Made by a program: the position numbers and the translations under genes. From an uncultured Porphyromonadaceae bacterium (GTDB lineage Bacteria; Bacteroidota; Bacteroidia; Bacteroidales; Muribaculaceae), in NCBI GenBank assembly GCA_947573485.1, contig CANPGB010000020.1, forward strand, positions 1 to 58,670: a stretch of DNA of 58,670 nt, read 5' to 3'. The notes beneath the pieces are model-generated. The model saw only the letters and a list, made by a program, of their open reading frames with translations. It had not been told where the DNA came from and ran no database searches. Position 1 is the stretch's first letter, and the number at the start of each line of letters is the position of its first letter. Below, piece by piece: positions 8,312 to 18,289 of this stretch.

Positions 8312-11300
8312 CTATGCTTTGGTGTACTCAGAGGGCTGATTTCCGAAGAATTTCTTGAAGCTTGTAGAGAAGTAAGAGGGTGTTCCGTAGCCCACCATTG
8401 CGCTTACTTCGGCCACCGTATAGCGGCCCGATTTGAGGAGCTCGAGGGCGCGGTTCATGCGTATACGGCGAATAAATTCGTTGGCCGATTCGCCTGTGAG
8501 TGCCTTGAGCTTGAGGTGGAGGTTGGAGCGGCTCATGAGCATCTCGCGGGCGAAGCCGTCGGTGGTGAATTCCGAGTCGTCGAGGTGCTTTTCTACCGTT
8601 GCGAGGGCTCCTGCGAGGAACTCCTCGTCGAGCGGGTTCATGGCCATTTTCGAGGGCTCGATGTCGGGGGTATCGGTGTAGTAGCGTATGGCGCTGGCGC
8701 GTGTGCGGAAGCGGTTGGCGATCTTCGCCAGGAGCAGCGGCATCGAGAAAGGCTTGGGCAGGTAGTCGTCGGCGCCTACTTTCATGGCGTCGAGCTGGTC
8801 GCGCACGTCCGATTTCGCCGAGAGCATAATCACGGGTATGTGCGAGGTGCGTATATTGCGCTTGAGTGCGCGGCAGAGCTGTATGCCGTCGGTGCGGGGC
8901 ATCATCACGTCGGTTATTATCATGTCGGGGCTCTCGCTCTCGAGTATCGAGAGAGCTTCCTCGCCGTCGTGGGCGAGTATTATGCGGTAGTAGGGCGTGA
9001 GCGCCTCGCTCATATATTTGAGTATGGTGTCGTTGTCGTCGACGAGCATTATCGAGCGCTCATGCGAGCTCTGCTCCTGCTCCTGTTCAGGCTGTGCGGC
9101 GGGGCTTTCGTCGGGTATATACTGCACGTTTACAGGAGCTTGCTCCTCAGCTTCGTTTTCCGAGGCTGTCTCCTCGGGCTTGTATGCCGAGCTGCGTGCG
9201 GGCAGCGTCACCGTGAAGCAAGTGCCGCTGCCGGGGTCGCTGGTCACGCTTATTGTGCCGTGGTGCAGGGTCACGAGGCGCTTTACCAGCGAGAGGCCTA
9301 TGCCGCTGCCGTAGCTGTTCTCGTCCACTTTATAGAAGCGGTCGAAGATATGCGGGAGTTTCTCGGGGGCTATGCCGTGGCCGGTGTCGCGCACCTTTAT
9401 AATAAGGCGTGAGCCGTCGGGCGCGATTTCGGCGGCTACGGTCACCGAGCGGCCGTCGGGGGTGTGCTTGAAGGCGTTGGAGAGCAGGTTGCCTATTATT
9501 ATCGACATATAGGTGGGGTCGAGGGGCACGCAGGTGTCGCCTACGGTGGAGTCGATGCGGCACTCTATGTTGCTGTGGCGGGCTTTCTGACTGTAGTTGG
9601 CGAGCTCCTCGGAGAGCAGGGTGTTGACGTCGAGAGGCCGCACGCGGAGGCGGAACATGCCGTTCTCGGCACGCTGATAGTCGAGTATCTGATTGATAAT
9701 GTTGAGGATACGCATGGTGTTGCTGCGGATAGTCTGCAGCTTGTCGAGCACCTTGGGCTCGTTGCGTTTCTGCTCTATAAGCTCTGTTACGGGCAGCAGG
9801 ATGAGCGTGAGCGGTGTTCGTAGCTCGTGCGACATGTTCACGAAGAAGTTCACTTTCATGTCGTTGAGTTCCTGCCGGCGCTCGTAGTCGCGGCGCTCGT
9901 ATTCGAGTTTCTGTTCCTTGAGTCTTCGCAGAGTGAACCGGCGGATAATCAGCCATATGGCCGCGCAAATTATAAGCGCGCCCAAGAGCTGAGCCCACCA
10001 GCGCCGGTACCAATGCGGGAGCATACGCACCTCTATGGAGCGCGTCTCGCTCCATACGCCGTCGCTGTTAGCCGACTGTACCTCAAAGCTGTAGGTGCCC
10101 GGCGGTATGTTGCGGTAAGTTGCCGAGCGCTCATCGCCGGCTTCTATCCAGTCTTTGTCGAGGCCTTTGAGGCGGTATCTGAAAGCGTCGTGGCCGTTGT
10201 TGTGGAAGTTGAGGGCGGCAAACTCGAGGGTGATCATCGACTGATCAGGTTGGAGTATTATTTTCTTGCCCGTCTCCAGGGTGCGCTTCAGTATGCCCGA
10301 TTCATCGCCGGGGGCGGCGGGTGTGCCGAAGAGCCTGATACCGTTGATGATAGGCCTTGCCGAAATAGTGTCGGGCGTAATATCTTCGGGGTCGAAGGTT
10401 ACCAGGCCGCCAATGCCGCCGAAGTACATGCGGTGGCCGTCGGGCGAGGCGAAAGCCTTGGCATTGAACTGGCGCACACCCATGTAGTCGGTTTGCCCAT
10501 AGTTGTGGAAGGTGCCTGTTGCGCGGTTGAACTCCGAGAGGCCGAGGTTGGTGCTTATCCAGAGGTCGCCCTCGCTGTCGGCGAGGAGGCCGAGCACCAC
10601 GTCGTTGGGCAGCCCGTCGTCAACGGTGTAGTGCTCCTTGAGCTGCAGGTCGCTGTCGAGCATCCACAGGCCGCGGCGCGTTGAAATCCAGAAGCTGCCG
10701 TCGGGTTGCGATTCATATATATTGTTGATATACAGCGAGGCGGCCTCCTGAGCCGACGTCGGTAGAGTAATGGGGCTCACGGTGCCGTCGGGCTCCTCGC
10801 GGCAGAGGGCGGCGCCGTTCTCACCCGAGAGCCAAAGGCGCCCCTTGGAGTCGCGGAAAAGTTCGGTTATATTGGTGACGGGCGCGGCGACTTTTGCGGC
10901 GGTGTTCGAGGCAGGGTCGTAGCGGTAGAGCCCGTCGAGGGTGCCAAGCCATAGCCCTGAGCCCGAGGCCGGGAGTATGGAGTAGACCTTTGCGGGTGTG
11001 GTGAGGCTCTTGAGGAGGTGGTGTGAGTCGAGGTCGAACACGGCCAGGCCGCCCAGGTGCGCACCCACATAGAGGCGCCCGGCAATGGTGTCGGGGTACA
11101 CGGCCTTGACATCGGCCGAAGTGAGGCCCTCGGCACGGCCTATGTAGCTGAACGATTCTGTATCAGTGTTGTATATGTTGAGGCCGCCTGCGTTGGTGCC
11201 TATATATATGTTGCCCTGCGAGGGCACGATGCACGATACAACGTTGTCGTTGAGCGAGGGCATGCCTATGTTGCGGAAGCGGTTCTGCAGCGGGTGGTAG

Positions 11301-12274
11301 TAGTTGAGGCCGCCATACCATGTGCCAATCCACATGCCCCCGCGCTTGTCGGAGAATATGCTGCGTACCGAGGAGTGGGAGAGGGGAGTGGCTCCTGCGG
11401 CGTTGGATGCGGGAGTGGCTGTGAAAGTGCGCATTACGCCTGTTGTGGGGTTGTATACCGAAAGCCCGTCGACGGTGCCTATCCATAGTCGCCCCGTCTT
11501 GTCGTAGCCCAGCGAGCGCACGAAAAGCGAGTGCAGGCGCCGGTTTTGGCGGTTGTCGAAGCGCTCGGCATGACCCGTGCGTGTGTTGTAGCGCCATACG
11601 CCCTCACCCTCGGTGGCAATCCACAGGCCGTTGCCGTTGTCGTTGAGGAAGGCATTGACGGGAGCCTTGACATCGGCTACCGCCACTGCCGACCCTCCGG
11701 CCAAAGGCATGGCAAAGGCTCCTCCGGCGGTGCCGAAGAAGCAGGAGTCGGCGGCAATAGCCAAGGCGCTCACGGCGTGGCCGGTGAGTAGAGGGGTGAA
11801 AGTGCGCGAGGATATGTCGAAGCTGTATATGCCTTTGCCCGTGGCGGCGAGGAGGGTGGTGGAGTCGAGCGGGCTTATCACGCTGAACTCGGTGTTGTCG
11901 CCTTCGGGCAGGGCGTTGGGCTCGAAGGTGTCGAGGAGGCGGTTGTAGCGCGAGAGACTTTTGCCCGACACTATCCACAGGTTGCCCGAGGGGTCGCATT
12001 CGAGTTTCTTGATAACGTTGTCGGGGAGCGATGCCGGATTGCCGTTTTGGGTTCTGTAGGTTTTGAAGGTGCGGCCGTCGTAGCGGTTGAGGCCGTCGTG
12101 TGTGGCCACCCATATATAACCGAGGCTATCCTGTGTTATCGAGGGGACGGTGGTGTGCGAGAGCCCCTCTTCAATGCCTATGTGCCTGAACGAAACCCAA
12201 GGCTCGGTAGCCCGGGCTTGGAAGACCAGCGAGAGCAGCAGGGCAATGGCGATATATATTGTTTTCTTTTCCAT
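8312..12274 (-). CDS. Hybrid two-component system regulator (HTCS) of the PUL
   Basis: A 1320-aa one-protein sensor and transcription factor. In order: a signal peptide (residues 1-22), two runs of periplasmic Reg_prop β-propeller repeats (many WIGT-DGL-Y motifs), a Y_Y_Y domain (PPGTYSFEVQS), a transmembrane helix near residue 765-785, a histidine kinase with NMSHELRTPL phospho-acceptor His and HATPase motifs (NLLSNAFKHT, DTGHGIA, GSGIGLSLV), a receiver domain (MLVDDND, TDVMMP, KPF), and a C-terminal AraC-type helix-turn-helix. HTCS proteins sense oligosaccharides released from the PUL substrate and switch on the locus. It stands alone, divergent from the lyase-SusCD operon. The start codon lies about 13 nt downstream of its predicted transcription start. 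Confidence 0.95.
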   Translation of the reverse strand: MEKKTIYIAIALLLSLVFQARATEPWVSFRHIGIEEGLSHTTVPSITQDSLGYIWVATHDGLNRYDGRTFKTYRTQNGNPASLPDNVIKKLECDPSGNLWIVSGKSLSRYNRLLDTFEPNALPEGDNTEFSVISPLDSTTLLAATGKGIYSFDISSRTFTPLLTGHAVSALAIAADSCFFGTAGGAFAMPLAGGSAVAVADVKAPVNAFLNDNGNGLWIATEGEGVWRYNTRTGHAERFDNRQNRRLHSLFVRSLGYDKTGRLWIGTVDGLSVYNPTTGVMRTFTATPASNAAGATPLSHSSVRSIFSDKRGGMWIGTWYGGLNYYHPLQNRFRNIGMPSLNDNVVSCIVPSQGNIYIGTNAGGLNIYNTDTESFSYIGRAEGLTSADVKAVYPDTIAGRLYVGAHLGGLAVFDLDSHHLLKSLTTPAKVYSILPASGSGLWLGTLDGLYRYDPASNTAAKVAAPVTNITELFRDSKGRLWLSGENGAALCREEPDGTVSPITLPTSAQEAASLYINNIYESQPDGSFWISTRRGLWMLDSDLQLKEHYTVDDGLPNDVVLGLLADSEGDLWISTNLGLSEFNRATGTFHNYGQTDYMGVRQFNAKAFASPDGHRMYFGGIGGLVTFDPEDITPDTISARPIINGIRLFGTPAAPGDESGILKRTLETGKKIILQPDQSMITLEFAALNFHNNGHDAFRYRLKGLDKDWIEAGDERSATYRNIPPGTYSFEVQSANSDGVWSETRSIEVRMLPHWYRRWWAQLLGALIICAAIWLIIRRFTLRRLKEQKLEYERRDYERRQELNDMKVNFFVNMSHELRTPLTLILLPVTELIEQKRNEPKVLDKLQTIRSNTMRILNIINQILDYQRAENGMFRLRVRPLDVNTLLSEELANYSQKARHSNIECRIDSTVGDTCVPLDPTYMSIIIGNLLSNAFKHTPDGRSVTVAAEIAPDGSRLIIKVRDTGHGIAPEKLPHIFDRFYKVDENSYGSGIGLSLVKRLVTLHHGTISVTSDPGSGTCFTVTLPARSSAYKPEETASENEAEEQAPVNVQYIPDESPAAQPEQEQEQSSHERSIMLVDDNDTILKYMSEALTPYYRIILAHDGEEALSILESESPDMIITDVMMPRTDGIQLCRALKRNIRTSHIPVIMLSAKSDVRDQLDAMKVGADDYLPKPFSMPLLLAKIANRFRTRASAIRYYTDTPDIEPSKMAMNPLDEEFLAGALATVEKHLDDSEFTTDGFAREMLMSRSNLHLKLKALTGESANEFIRRIRMNRALELLKSGRYTVAEVSAMVGYGTPSYFSTSFKKFFGNQPSEYTKA

Positions 12275-12293
12275 GGCATGAGGTTATGTGATA

Positions 12294-12301
12294 CAAAATT
12301 A
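12294..12301 (-). promoter_or_regulatory. -7 element (TAATTTTG) of the HTCS gene
   Basis: The minus strand reads TAATTTTG, a match to TAnnTTTG, 20 nt upstream of the HTCS start codon. No convincing -33 element is present at the usual 19-21 nt spacing. Confidence 0.6.
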
Positions 12302-12370
12302 AGGAATAATTGCCAAATGGAGCGCATGTTCAGTTGCATTTTCGGCATTTTAGACAAATTTGTTATTATG

Positions 12371-12389
12371 TTGCACAATATTATAAGCC
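12371..12389 (+). promoter_or_regulatory. Candidate HTCS operator in the divergent intergenic region
   Basis: TTGCACAATATTATAAGCC resembles the site before GH88 (TTGCACAATTTCAAAAGCC, 14 of 19 positions equal). It lies about 65 nt upstream of the -33 element of the lyase-SusCD promoter and about 70 nt upstream of the HTCS -7 element, so it could serve both directions. Inference only. Confidence 0.35.
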
Positions 12390-12453
12390 ATTCCACGCTA
12401 ATTCAATGATAATAATACAAGTGAGGAGCGCAAGGCCGCACCTATAAGCTAAT

Positions 12454-12484
12454 TTTGCAAGCAAATCATTAAGCCTTAACTTTG
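12454..12484 (+). promoter_or_regulatory. Promoter of the lyase-SusCD operon
   Basis: TTTG at 12454-12457 and TAACTTTG at 12477-12484, separated by 19 nt, match the Bacteroidetes -33/-7 consensus. The predicted transcription start is about 8 nt before the ATG at 12499. Confidence 0.8.
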
Positions 12485-12498
12485 CAAAAAATTACCAG

Positions 12499-15093
12499 AT
12501 GAAGAGCCTGAGACCAATCATTGCCGCAAGTGCCGTTGCTACCATGAGCATGGTGGCCGCCGCGCAGGCAAACCTGCGTGTGGAAGCCACGACCATGATG
12601 CATGAGTCGCGTGCCACCGTGCAGCCCGCAGCCGGCAGCACCGAGGGCGACCGTTTTGTGTCGTTCCAGTGGCCGCTCCCCGAGGAGTTCCGTCAGTTGG
12701 GTGCGCCCCTCGACGGTTTCGAGAAAGAACACGAAACCCCCGATAAATCGAAACTCAAATACAAATTGCGCTTCAGCACCGATTCCACCTTCACCACCGG
12801 CGTTGAGGAGCGCAGCACCCTGTGGCCCTTCTATAACGCTCACGAGATAACGAGCCCCGGCAAGGTATACTGGCAGTATGCCTACTGCGGAGGCGCCGGT
12901 AATGGCGAGTGGAGCCCCGTGTACTCATTTACCTATGCTCCCGCCGCCGACCGCTTCGCTCCTCCCTCGTTCGATGAGTTCATTGCCAAGTTGCCCGCCG
13001 ATCACCCCCGCGTGATTACTGATGAAGCACACCGCGACGCCCTCATCGCCGCATCGCAGGGCAAGCCCGAGCGTCAGTGGTATATCGAGGGTGCCGACAA
13101 GGTTATGCGCACGCCCATGCGTACGCTCGATTCTATCCCTGTAGAGCACCTCGCCACTCTCAGCAATCAGATGCAGATCAACTCTTTCCTCACCCGCGAG
13201 AGCCGCAAGGTGATCGACGGCGAGGAGCGCAACATAGAGCTGCTCACTCGCGCCTACGTGCTCACCGGCGATGAGCGCTATGCCCGCGAGGGGCTCGCAC
13301 GCGTGCTCACCATGGTGGGCTGGAGCGAGAACCCCAATGTGAAGGGCGACTTCAACGACGCCACCCTGCTCTCGGTGAGCACCCTTGCCTTCGACACATT
13401 CTACAATCTGCTCGACAAAGAGCAGAAAACCGTGCTTCTCAAGGTGATAGGCGAGAAGCTCGGCAACATGTACGCACACTTCAACAATTATCTTGAAAAT
13501 CATATAGCCGAGAACCACATATGGCAGATGACACTCCGCATTGCCACTTATGCGGCTCTGGCAACCTACGGCGAGCTCCCCGAGAGCAGCCTCTACGCCG
13601 AGTATCTCTATAACGCCTGGCTTGCACGCTTCCCCGGCCTCAACTCCGACGGCGCATGGCATAACGGCGACTCATATTATACTGTGAACACGCGCACGCT
13701 CGTGGAGCTCCCCTATATCATGGGCCGCATATCAGGCTTCAACTACTTCAGCGACCCCTGGTATGGCCGTAATGTGCTCTATGCAATATACCAGCAGCCT
13801 CCCTTCTCGAAGTCGGGCGGCAACGGCTCGTCGCACCTCAAGGTAAAACGCCCTCTGCCTGTGCGCGTAGGGCAGCTCGACGCCCTCGCACGCATCCTCG
13901 GCGACACCTATGCCGCCGACTTTGTGCGCACAACCCTCGCCCGCGAACCGCAGATACTCAAGCGCTGCCTCGGCGCCAAGGCCGGCGACCTCACATGGAC
14001 ACGCCTTCAGCTCGCCGCCGAACTGCCTCAGGGTAAAGGTCTTGCCGACCTCCCCGCCGGCCATGTGTTCCCCCAGAGCGGCCTGGCGTCGTTCAACAGC
14101 TCGCTCGGCGACACCGACCATAACGCCATGTGGAGCTTCCGCAGCAGCCCCTACGGCTCAACCTCGCACGCCCTTGCCAACCAGAACGCTTTCAACACCT
14201 TTTACGGCGGCGACGCGCTCTTCTACAGCAGCGGCCACCACATTGAGTTCACCGACCTCCACTCCATGCTCTGCCACCGCGGTACACGCGCGCACAACAC
14301 TATCCTTGTCGACGGCATGGGTCAGCGCATAGGCACCGAAGGCTACGGCTGGATACCCCGCCACTACACAGGCAGCAACATAGGCTATGTTGTGGGCGAT
14401 GCATCTAACGCCTACGGCAAAGTGATATCGCCCCTGTGGCTCGACCGCGGCCGCCTCTCCGACGTGGACTACTCCCCCGAGAACGGCTGGGATGAGAATC
14501 ACCTCGTGAAATACCGCCGCCATATGGTGAACCTGGGCACAAGCGGCCTTCTGCTCATATACGACGAACTTGAGGCCGACCGCCCCGTGGAGTGGAGCTA
14601 TCTCCTTCATACCGTGGAGAATCCTATGGAACTTGGCCACAAGGGCAAGGCTCTCCACATCAAGGCTCTCAACAGCAAAGGCGCCTCCGACGCCTGGCTC
14701 TTTGCCTCGGGCAAGCTTGCCGCCGACACCACCTCGCAGTTCTTCAAGCCCGCTGTCAACTGGCTCGTGCGCGAGGCCGACGGCACCTTCAAGCCTTACC
14801 CCAACCACTACCATTTCACCGCACGCAGCAAAAAGAGCCGCAGCTACCGCTTTGCCACTCTTATAGATACGCACAGCAACAGCGTGGCCGCCCGCGTGCC
14901 CGCCGAAGCCGACGGCAAGATAGTATTCGGCGAATGGACAATCGAGGCCTCGCTCGACAGCAAAAGTGCCCCCGCTTTCTCGGCTACCCATACCAACGGC
15001 GACCGTATAGTGTACGCCGGTGAGGAAACCCGTATCACCGAGGGCGGCAAAGAGACCGTGCTCTGTGATGAACTACCCCAGCTCGAAATTTGA
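12499..15093 (+). CDS. Heparinase II/III-fold polysaccharide lyase, DUF4962/PL15-like (paralog 1)
   Basis: An 864-aa secreted lyase: signal peptide (residues 1-23), an N-terminal β-domain of DUF4962 type (about 25-150, ends VYWQYAYCGGAGNGEWSPVYSF), an α/α toroid, and a C-terminal heparinase II/III β-sandwich. Candidate catalytic or binding residues are H335 and H340 in NHIAENHIW, the DGAWHNGDSYY loop (384-394) and H557 in TSHALANQNAF; AHNTILVDG is a family signature. Such enzymes cut uronate-containing chains by β-elimination. It is the first gene of the lyase-SusC-SusD-sulfatase operon. It closely resembles the product of the gene at 21471. Exact substrate (heparan, chondroitin, alginate-like or other) cannot be told. 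Confidence 0.88.
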   Translation: MKSLRPIIAASAVATMSMVAAAQANLRVEATTMMHESRATVQPAAGSTEGDRFVSFQWPLPEEFRQLGAPLDGFEKEHETPDKSKLKYKLRFSTDSTFTTGVEERSTLWPFYNAHEITSPGKVYWQYAYCGGAGNGEWSPVYSFTYAPAADRFAPPSFDEFIAKLPADHPRVITDEAHRDALIAASQGKPERQWYIEGADKVMRTPMRTLDSIPVEHLATLSNQMQINSFLTRESRKVIDGEERNIELLTRAYVLTGDERYAREGLARVLTMVGWSENPNVKGDFNDATLLSVSTLAFDTFYNLLDKEQKTVLLKVIGEKLGNMYAHFNNYLENHIAENHIWQMTLRIATYAALATYGELPESSLYAEYLYNAWLARFPGLNSDGAWHNGDSYYTVNTRTLVELPYIMGRISGFNYFSDPWYGRNVLYAIYQQPPFSKSGGNGSSHLKVKRPLPVRVGQLDALARILGDTYAADFVRTTLAREPQILKRCLGAKAGDLTWTRLQLAAELPQGKGLADLPAGHVFPQSGLASFNSSLGDTDHNAMWSFRSSPYGSTSHALANQNAFNTFYGGDALFYSSGHHIEFTDLHSMLCHRGTRAHNTILVDGMGQRIGTEGYGWIPRHYTGSNIGYVVGDASNAYGKVISPLWLDRGRLSDVDYSPENGWDENHLVKYRRHMVNLGTSGLLLIYDELEADRPVEWSYLLHTVENPMELGHKGKALHIKALNSKGASDAWLFASGKLAADTTSQFFKPAVNWLVREADGTFKPYPNHYHFTARSKKSRSYRFATLIDTHSNSVAARVPAEADGKIVFGEWTIEASLDSKSAPAFSATHTNGDRIVYAGEETRITEGGKETVLCDELPQLEI

Positions 15094-15112
15094 TTTTGCA
15101 GATGTGAATACC

Positions 15113-18100
15113 ATGAAAACAGCATTTTCGACCATTATTTTGTTTATTATATGCTTGATTGTGCCACTGCAGGCCGCTGCCTTCAAGGTTACAGGTGTCG
15201 TAAAAGACAACGAAGGCCTTGAGGTCATCGGCGGCGGTGTGCGCGTCAAAGGCGGCAATGTAGGTGTCATCACCGACATCGATGGCCGCTATACTATCGA
15301 CGTTCCCTCGGCAAAGGAGTCGGTGCTGCAGTTCTCTTATGTGGGCATGATGCCCATTGAAGTCAAGGTCGACGGCCGAGCCACTATCGACGTAACCCTC
15401 CAGCCCGATAACAAGGTGCTCAACGAGGTTGTGGTCGTGGGCTACGGCACAACGCGCCGCAGCGACCTCACCGGTTCGGTTGTCTCCGTGAAATCGAAAG
15501 ACCTCGAGAGAACGCCCACCTCCGACCCTCTGCAGGCCCTTGCAGGCAAGGCTGCCGGTGTGCTCATCACCCAGGACGACGGTGAGCCCGGCGCTTCTAT
15601 CTCAGTGCGCGTGCGCGGAGGTATTTCCATTACTCAGAGCAACGAGCCTCTGTATATTATCGACGGCTTCCCCTCGGAAGACGGCCTCGCAGGTATCTCG
15701 CCCTCCGAAATCGAGACTATCGACGTGCTCAAAGATGCCTCTGCAACCGCTATCTATGGTGCCCGCGGTGCCAACGGCGTTGTGGTGGTGACCACAAAGC
15801 GTGGTGCCGACGATGGTGCTTCGATGCAGATAACCTTCGATGCCTACGCCGGTTTCCGCAAGGTATCGAAGAAACTCCCCGTGCTCGACGTGCAGGAGTT
15901 CCTCCTCCTCGATTATGAACGCTCGCTTGCATTCAACGGCGAGAGCGGCGTCCTCGGCTTCCAGAACCGCTACGGCTCATTTGCCGACATCGCCACCAAC
16001 TATGCCGACCGCCCCGGCATCGACTGGCAGGAAGAAGCCCTTGGCCGCACTACCTCCACTCAGAACTACCATGTGGGTATCAACGGCGGCGGCAAAGACC
16101 TCAAATATAACTTCAATTACACCTACAACCGCGATGAGGGCGCCATGATCCGCAGCGGCGTCGACAAGCATACCGTGTCGCTCGGCTTCTTCCAGAATAA
16201 CAAGAAATGGCTCTCTGTCAACGGTAAAGCAACATACACTGAGCAGAAAGTGTGGGGCATGGGCACCTCCGACCAGACCACACGCTTCAACAAAATGGAG
16301 CATATACTGCAGTACCGCCCAACCGCCGGTATCTACGGCACCGACGACAGCCTCATAACCGGCGACGACATGCTCGAAGACGATGATCAGAACCCCATGC
16401 AGAGCCCTATAATCTCGGCTAATGAAGAAGATAAAGACCGCGTTATCCGCAACATCCTTATCAACGGCGGTTTCACCATCACCTTCAACAAGTACTTCAC
16501 TTTCCGCAACAGCACCGGCTACCGCTATCAAATGGATAACCGCGAGGAATTTTACGGGGAAAAGTCGGTGACAGGCAAGCGCTCAAGCATACAGAGCCGC
16601 TCGCAGTACAGCCAGAGCTCGCAGTTCCAGACCTCAAACGTGCTCACCTACAACAACCGCCACAAATACCACAAACTCACCGTAATGGTGGGCCAGGAGT
16701 GGGTCGATAACCGCTCAAAGTGGATGACCGCACTCGTAAAGAACTACCCCAACAACGATATAGGCTCAGCCGACGCCTCGCTCGGAACGCCCGAGACGGT
16801 GAGCTCAAACGTGAACTACGACAACAAGATTCTCTCGTTCTTCGGCCGTGTGAACTATAACATGGGCGAGAAATACCTCTTCACCGCCACTCTCCGCGCC
16901 GACGGCTCATCGAAGTTCAGCAAGCGCAATAAATGGGGCTACTTCCCCTCGGTTTCTGCAGCATGGCGTATTGGCCAGGAAGACATCATCGAGCGTCTTG
17001 GCGTGTTCAGCGACCTCAAGCTCCGCGCAGGTTACGGTCTGGCCGGTAACAACCGCGTGGCAAGCTACCGCTCGCTCGACCTCCTTACCTCGGCAGGCTA
17101 TCCCTCGGGCGATAACTGGGTGCCCGGCTACGCCCCCTATGCTATCCCCGACAAAGACCTCAAGTGGGAGTCGAACGCTACCTTCAACCTCGGCCTCGAC
17201 GTGGGTTTCTTCAACCAGCGCCTTACTTTCGCGCCCGAGTTCTTCTACAACCGCTCGTCGAACCTCCTCCTCAACTCGCGCGTGCCCACCTCATCGGGCT
17301 TCAAGAACATGCTCCGCAACGTGGGCCGCACCTCTAACCGCGGTCTCGACCTCTCTATCAACTCGGTGAATATCGTATCGCGTGACTTCCAGTGGAATAC
17401 ATCGCTCAACCTCTCGGTTTACCGTAACCGCATCGACGCTCTCTCGGGCGAGGATTACTTCCTTGAAGAGGCCGCCTTCGGCTACAACGACAAGACCCAT
17501 ATGATTGCCGTGGGCTCGCCCCTGGGCCAGTTCTACGGCTACCGCACGCTCGGCATCTATCAGGTAGATGACTTCGACTATGACGCCGCCACCAAAACCT
17601 ACACCCTCAAAGAGGGCCTCCCCGTGCCCGAGTACAACGCCGGAGTGCAGCCAGGCTACTGGAAATTCGAGGATACCGACGGCAACGGAGTTATCGACGA
17701 AAACGACAAAACCGTTATCGGCAACGCCACCCCCAAGCTCTTCGGCGGCCTTACCAACAACTTCACCTGGCGTAACTTCGACGCCTCGATATTCTTCACT
17801 TTCAGCGTCGGCGGCAAGGTGCTCAACGCCACCAAGCTCACCAACACGCAGGCCGGCAAGAGCAGCTACAACGTGCTCGCCCTCATGGACAGCTCTAACC
17901 GCTGGATGACTATCGACAGCGAAGGCAACACCGTGACCGACCCCGAAGCCCTCGCCGCGCTCAACGCAGGCAAGACCGTGGCTTCGATCTACGACACCGA
18001 GCAGGGCGATGCCTACATACACTCATGGGCCGTTGAAGACGCCTCCTATCTCCGTCTGAGCAATCTCTCGATCGGTTATTCGATACCCCGCACCCTGCTG

Positions 18101-18283
18101 CGCAAAATCTCTATCGAGAAACTGCGATTCTATTTCACGGGCTCCAACCTCTTTGTTATCAGCCCCTACAGCGGCTTCGACCCCGAGGTCTCCACCAAGG
18201 GCAACAACCTTACCCCCGGCGTAGACTTCGGTGCCTACCCCCGCAACCGCTCGTTTGTTTTCGGCCTTAACCTTGTATTCTGA
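15113..18283 (+). CDS. SusC/RagA-family TonB-dependent transporter
   Basis: A 1056-aa outer-membrane TonB-dependent transporter that imports oligosaccharides together with the SusD lipoprotein. It begins with a signal peptide (MKTAFSTIILFIICLIVPLQ) and a CarboxypepD_reg-like domain (about 25-100). The SusC hallmarks NEVVVVGYGTTRRSDLTGSV and VLKDASATAIYGARGANGVV mark the TonB-box region and plug. The chain ends in Phe (NLVF), as is usual for outer-membrane barrels. I chose the ATG at 15113 rather than upstream codons because it starts the signal peptide and lies 19 nt after the lyase stop. It is 6 bp from susD. Confidence 0.95.
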   Translation: MKTAFSTIILFIICLIVPLQAAAFKVTGVVKDNEGLEVIGGGVRVKGGNVGVITDIDGRYTIDVPSAKESVLQFSYVGMMPIEVKVDGRATIDVTLQPDNKVLNEVVVVGYGTTRRSDLTGSVVSVKSKDLERTPTSDPLQALAGKAAGVLITQDDGEPGASISVRVRGGISITQSNEPLYIIDGFPSEDGLAGISPSEIETIDVLKDASATAIYGARGANGVVVVTTKRGADDGASMQITFDAYAGFRKVSKKLPVLDVQEFLLLDYERSLAFNGESGVLGFQNRYGSFADIATNYADRPGIDWQEEALGRTTSTQNYHVGINGGGKDLKYNFNYTYNRDEGAMIRSGVDKHTVSLGFFQNNKKWLSVNGKATYTEQKVWGMGTSDQTTRFNKMEHILQYRPTAGIYGTDDSLITGDDMLEDDDQNPMQSPIISANEEDKDRVIRNILINGGFTITFNKYFTFRNSTGYRYQMDNREEFYGEKSVTGKRSSIQSRSQYSQSSQFQTSNVLTYNNRHKYHKLTVMVGQEWVDNRSKWMTALVKNYPNNDIGSADASLGTPETVSSNVNYDNKILSFFGRVNYNMGEKYLFTATLRADGSSKFSKRNKWGYFPSVSAAWRIGQEDIIERLGVFSDLKLRAGYGLAGNNRVASYRSLDLLTSAGYPSGDNWVPGYAPYAIPDKDLKWESNATFNLGLDVGFFNQRLTFAPEFFYNRSSNLLLNSRVPTSSGFKNMLRNVGRTSNRGLDLSINSVNIVSRDFQWNTSLNLSVYRNRIDALSGEDYFLEEAAFGYNDKTHMIAVGSPLGQFYGYRTLGIYQVDDFDYDAATKTYTLKEGLPVPEYNAGVQPGYWKFEDTDGNGVIDENDKTVIGNATPKLFGGLTNNFTWRNFDASIFFTFSVGGKVLNATKLTNTQAGKSSYNVLALMDSSNRWMTIDSEGNTVTDPEALAALNAGKTVASIYDTEQGDAYIHSWAVEDASYLRLSNLSIGYSIPRTLLRKISIEKLRFYFTGSNLFVISPYSGFDPEVSTKGNNLTPGVDFGAYPRNRSFVFGLNLVF

Positions 18284-18289
18284 CGCACG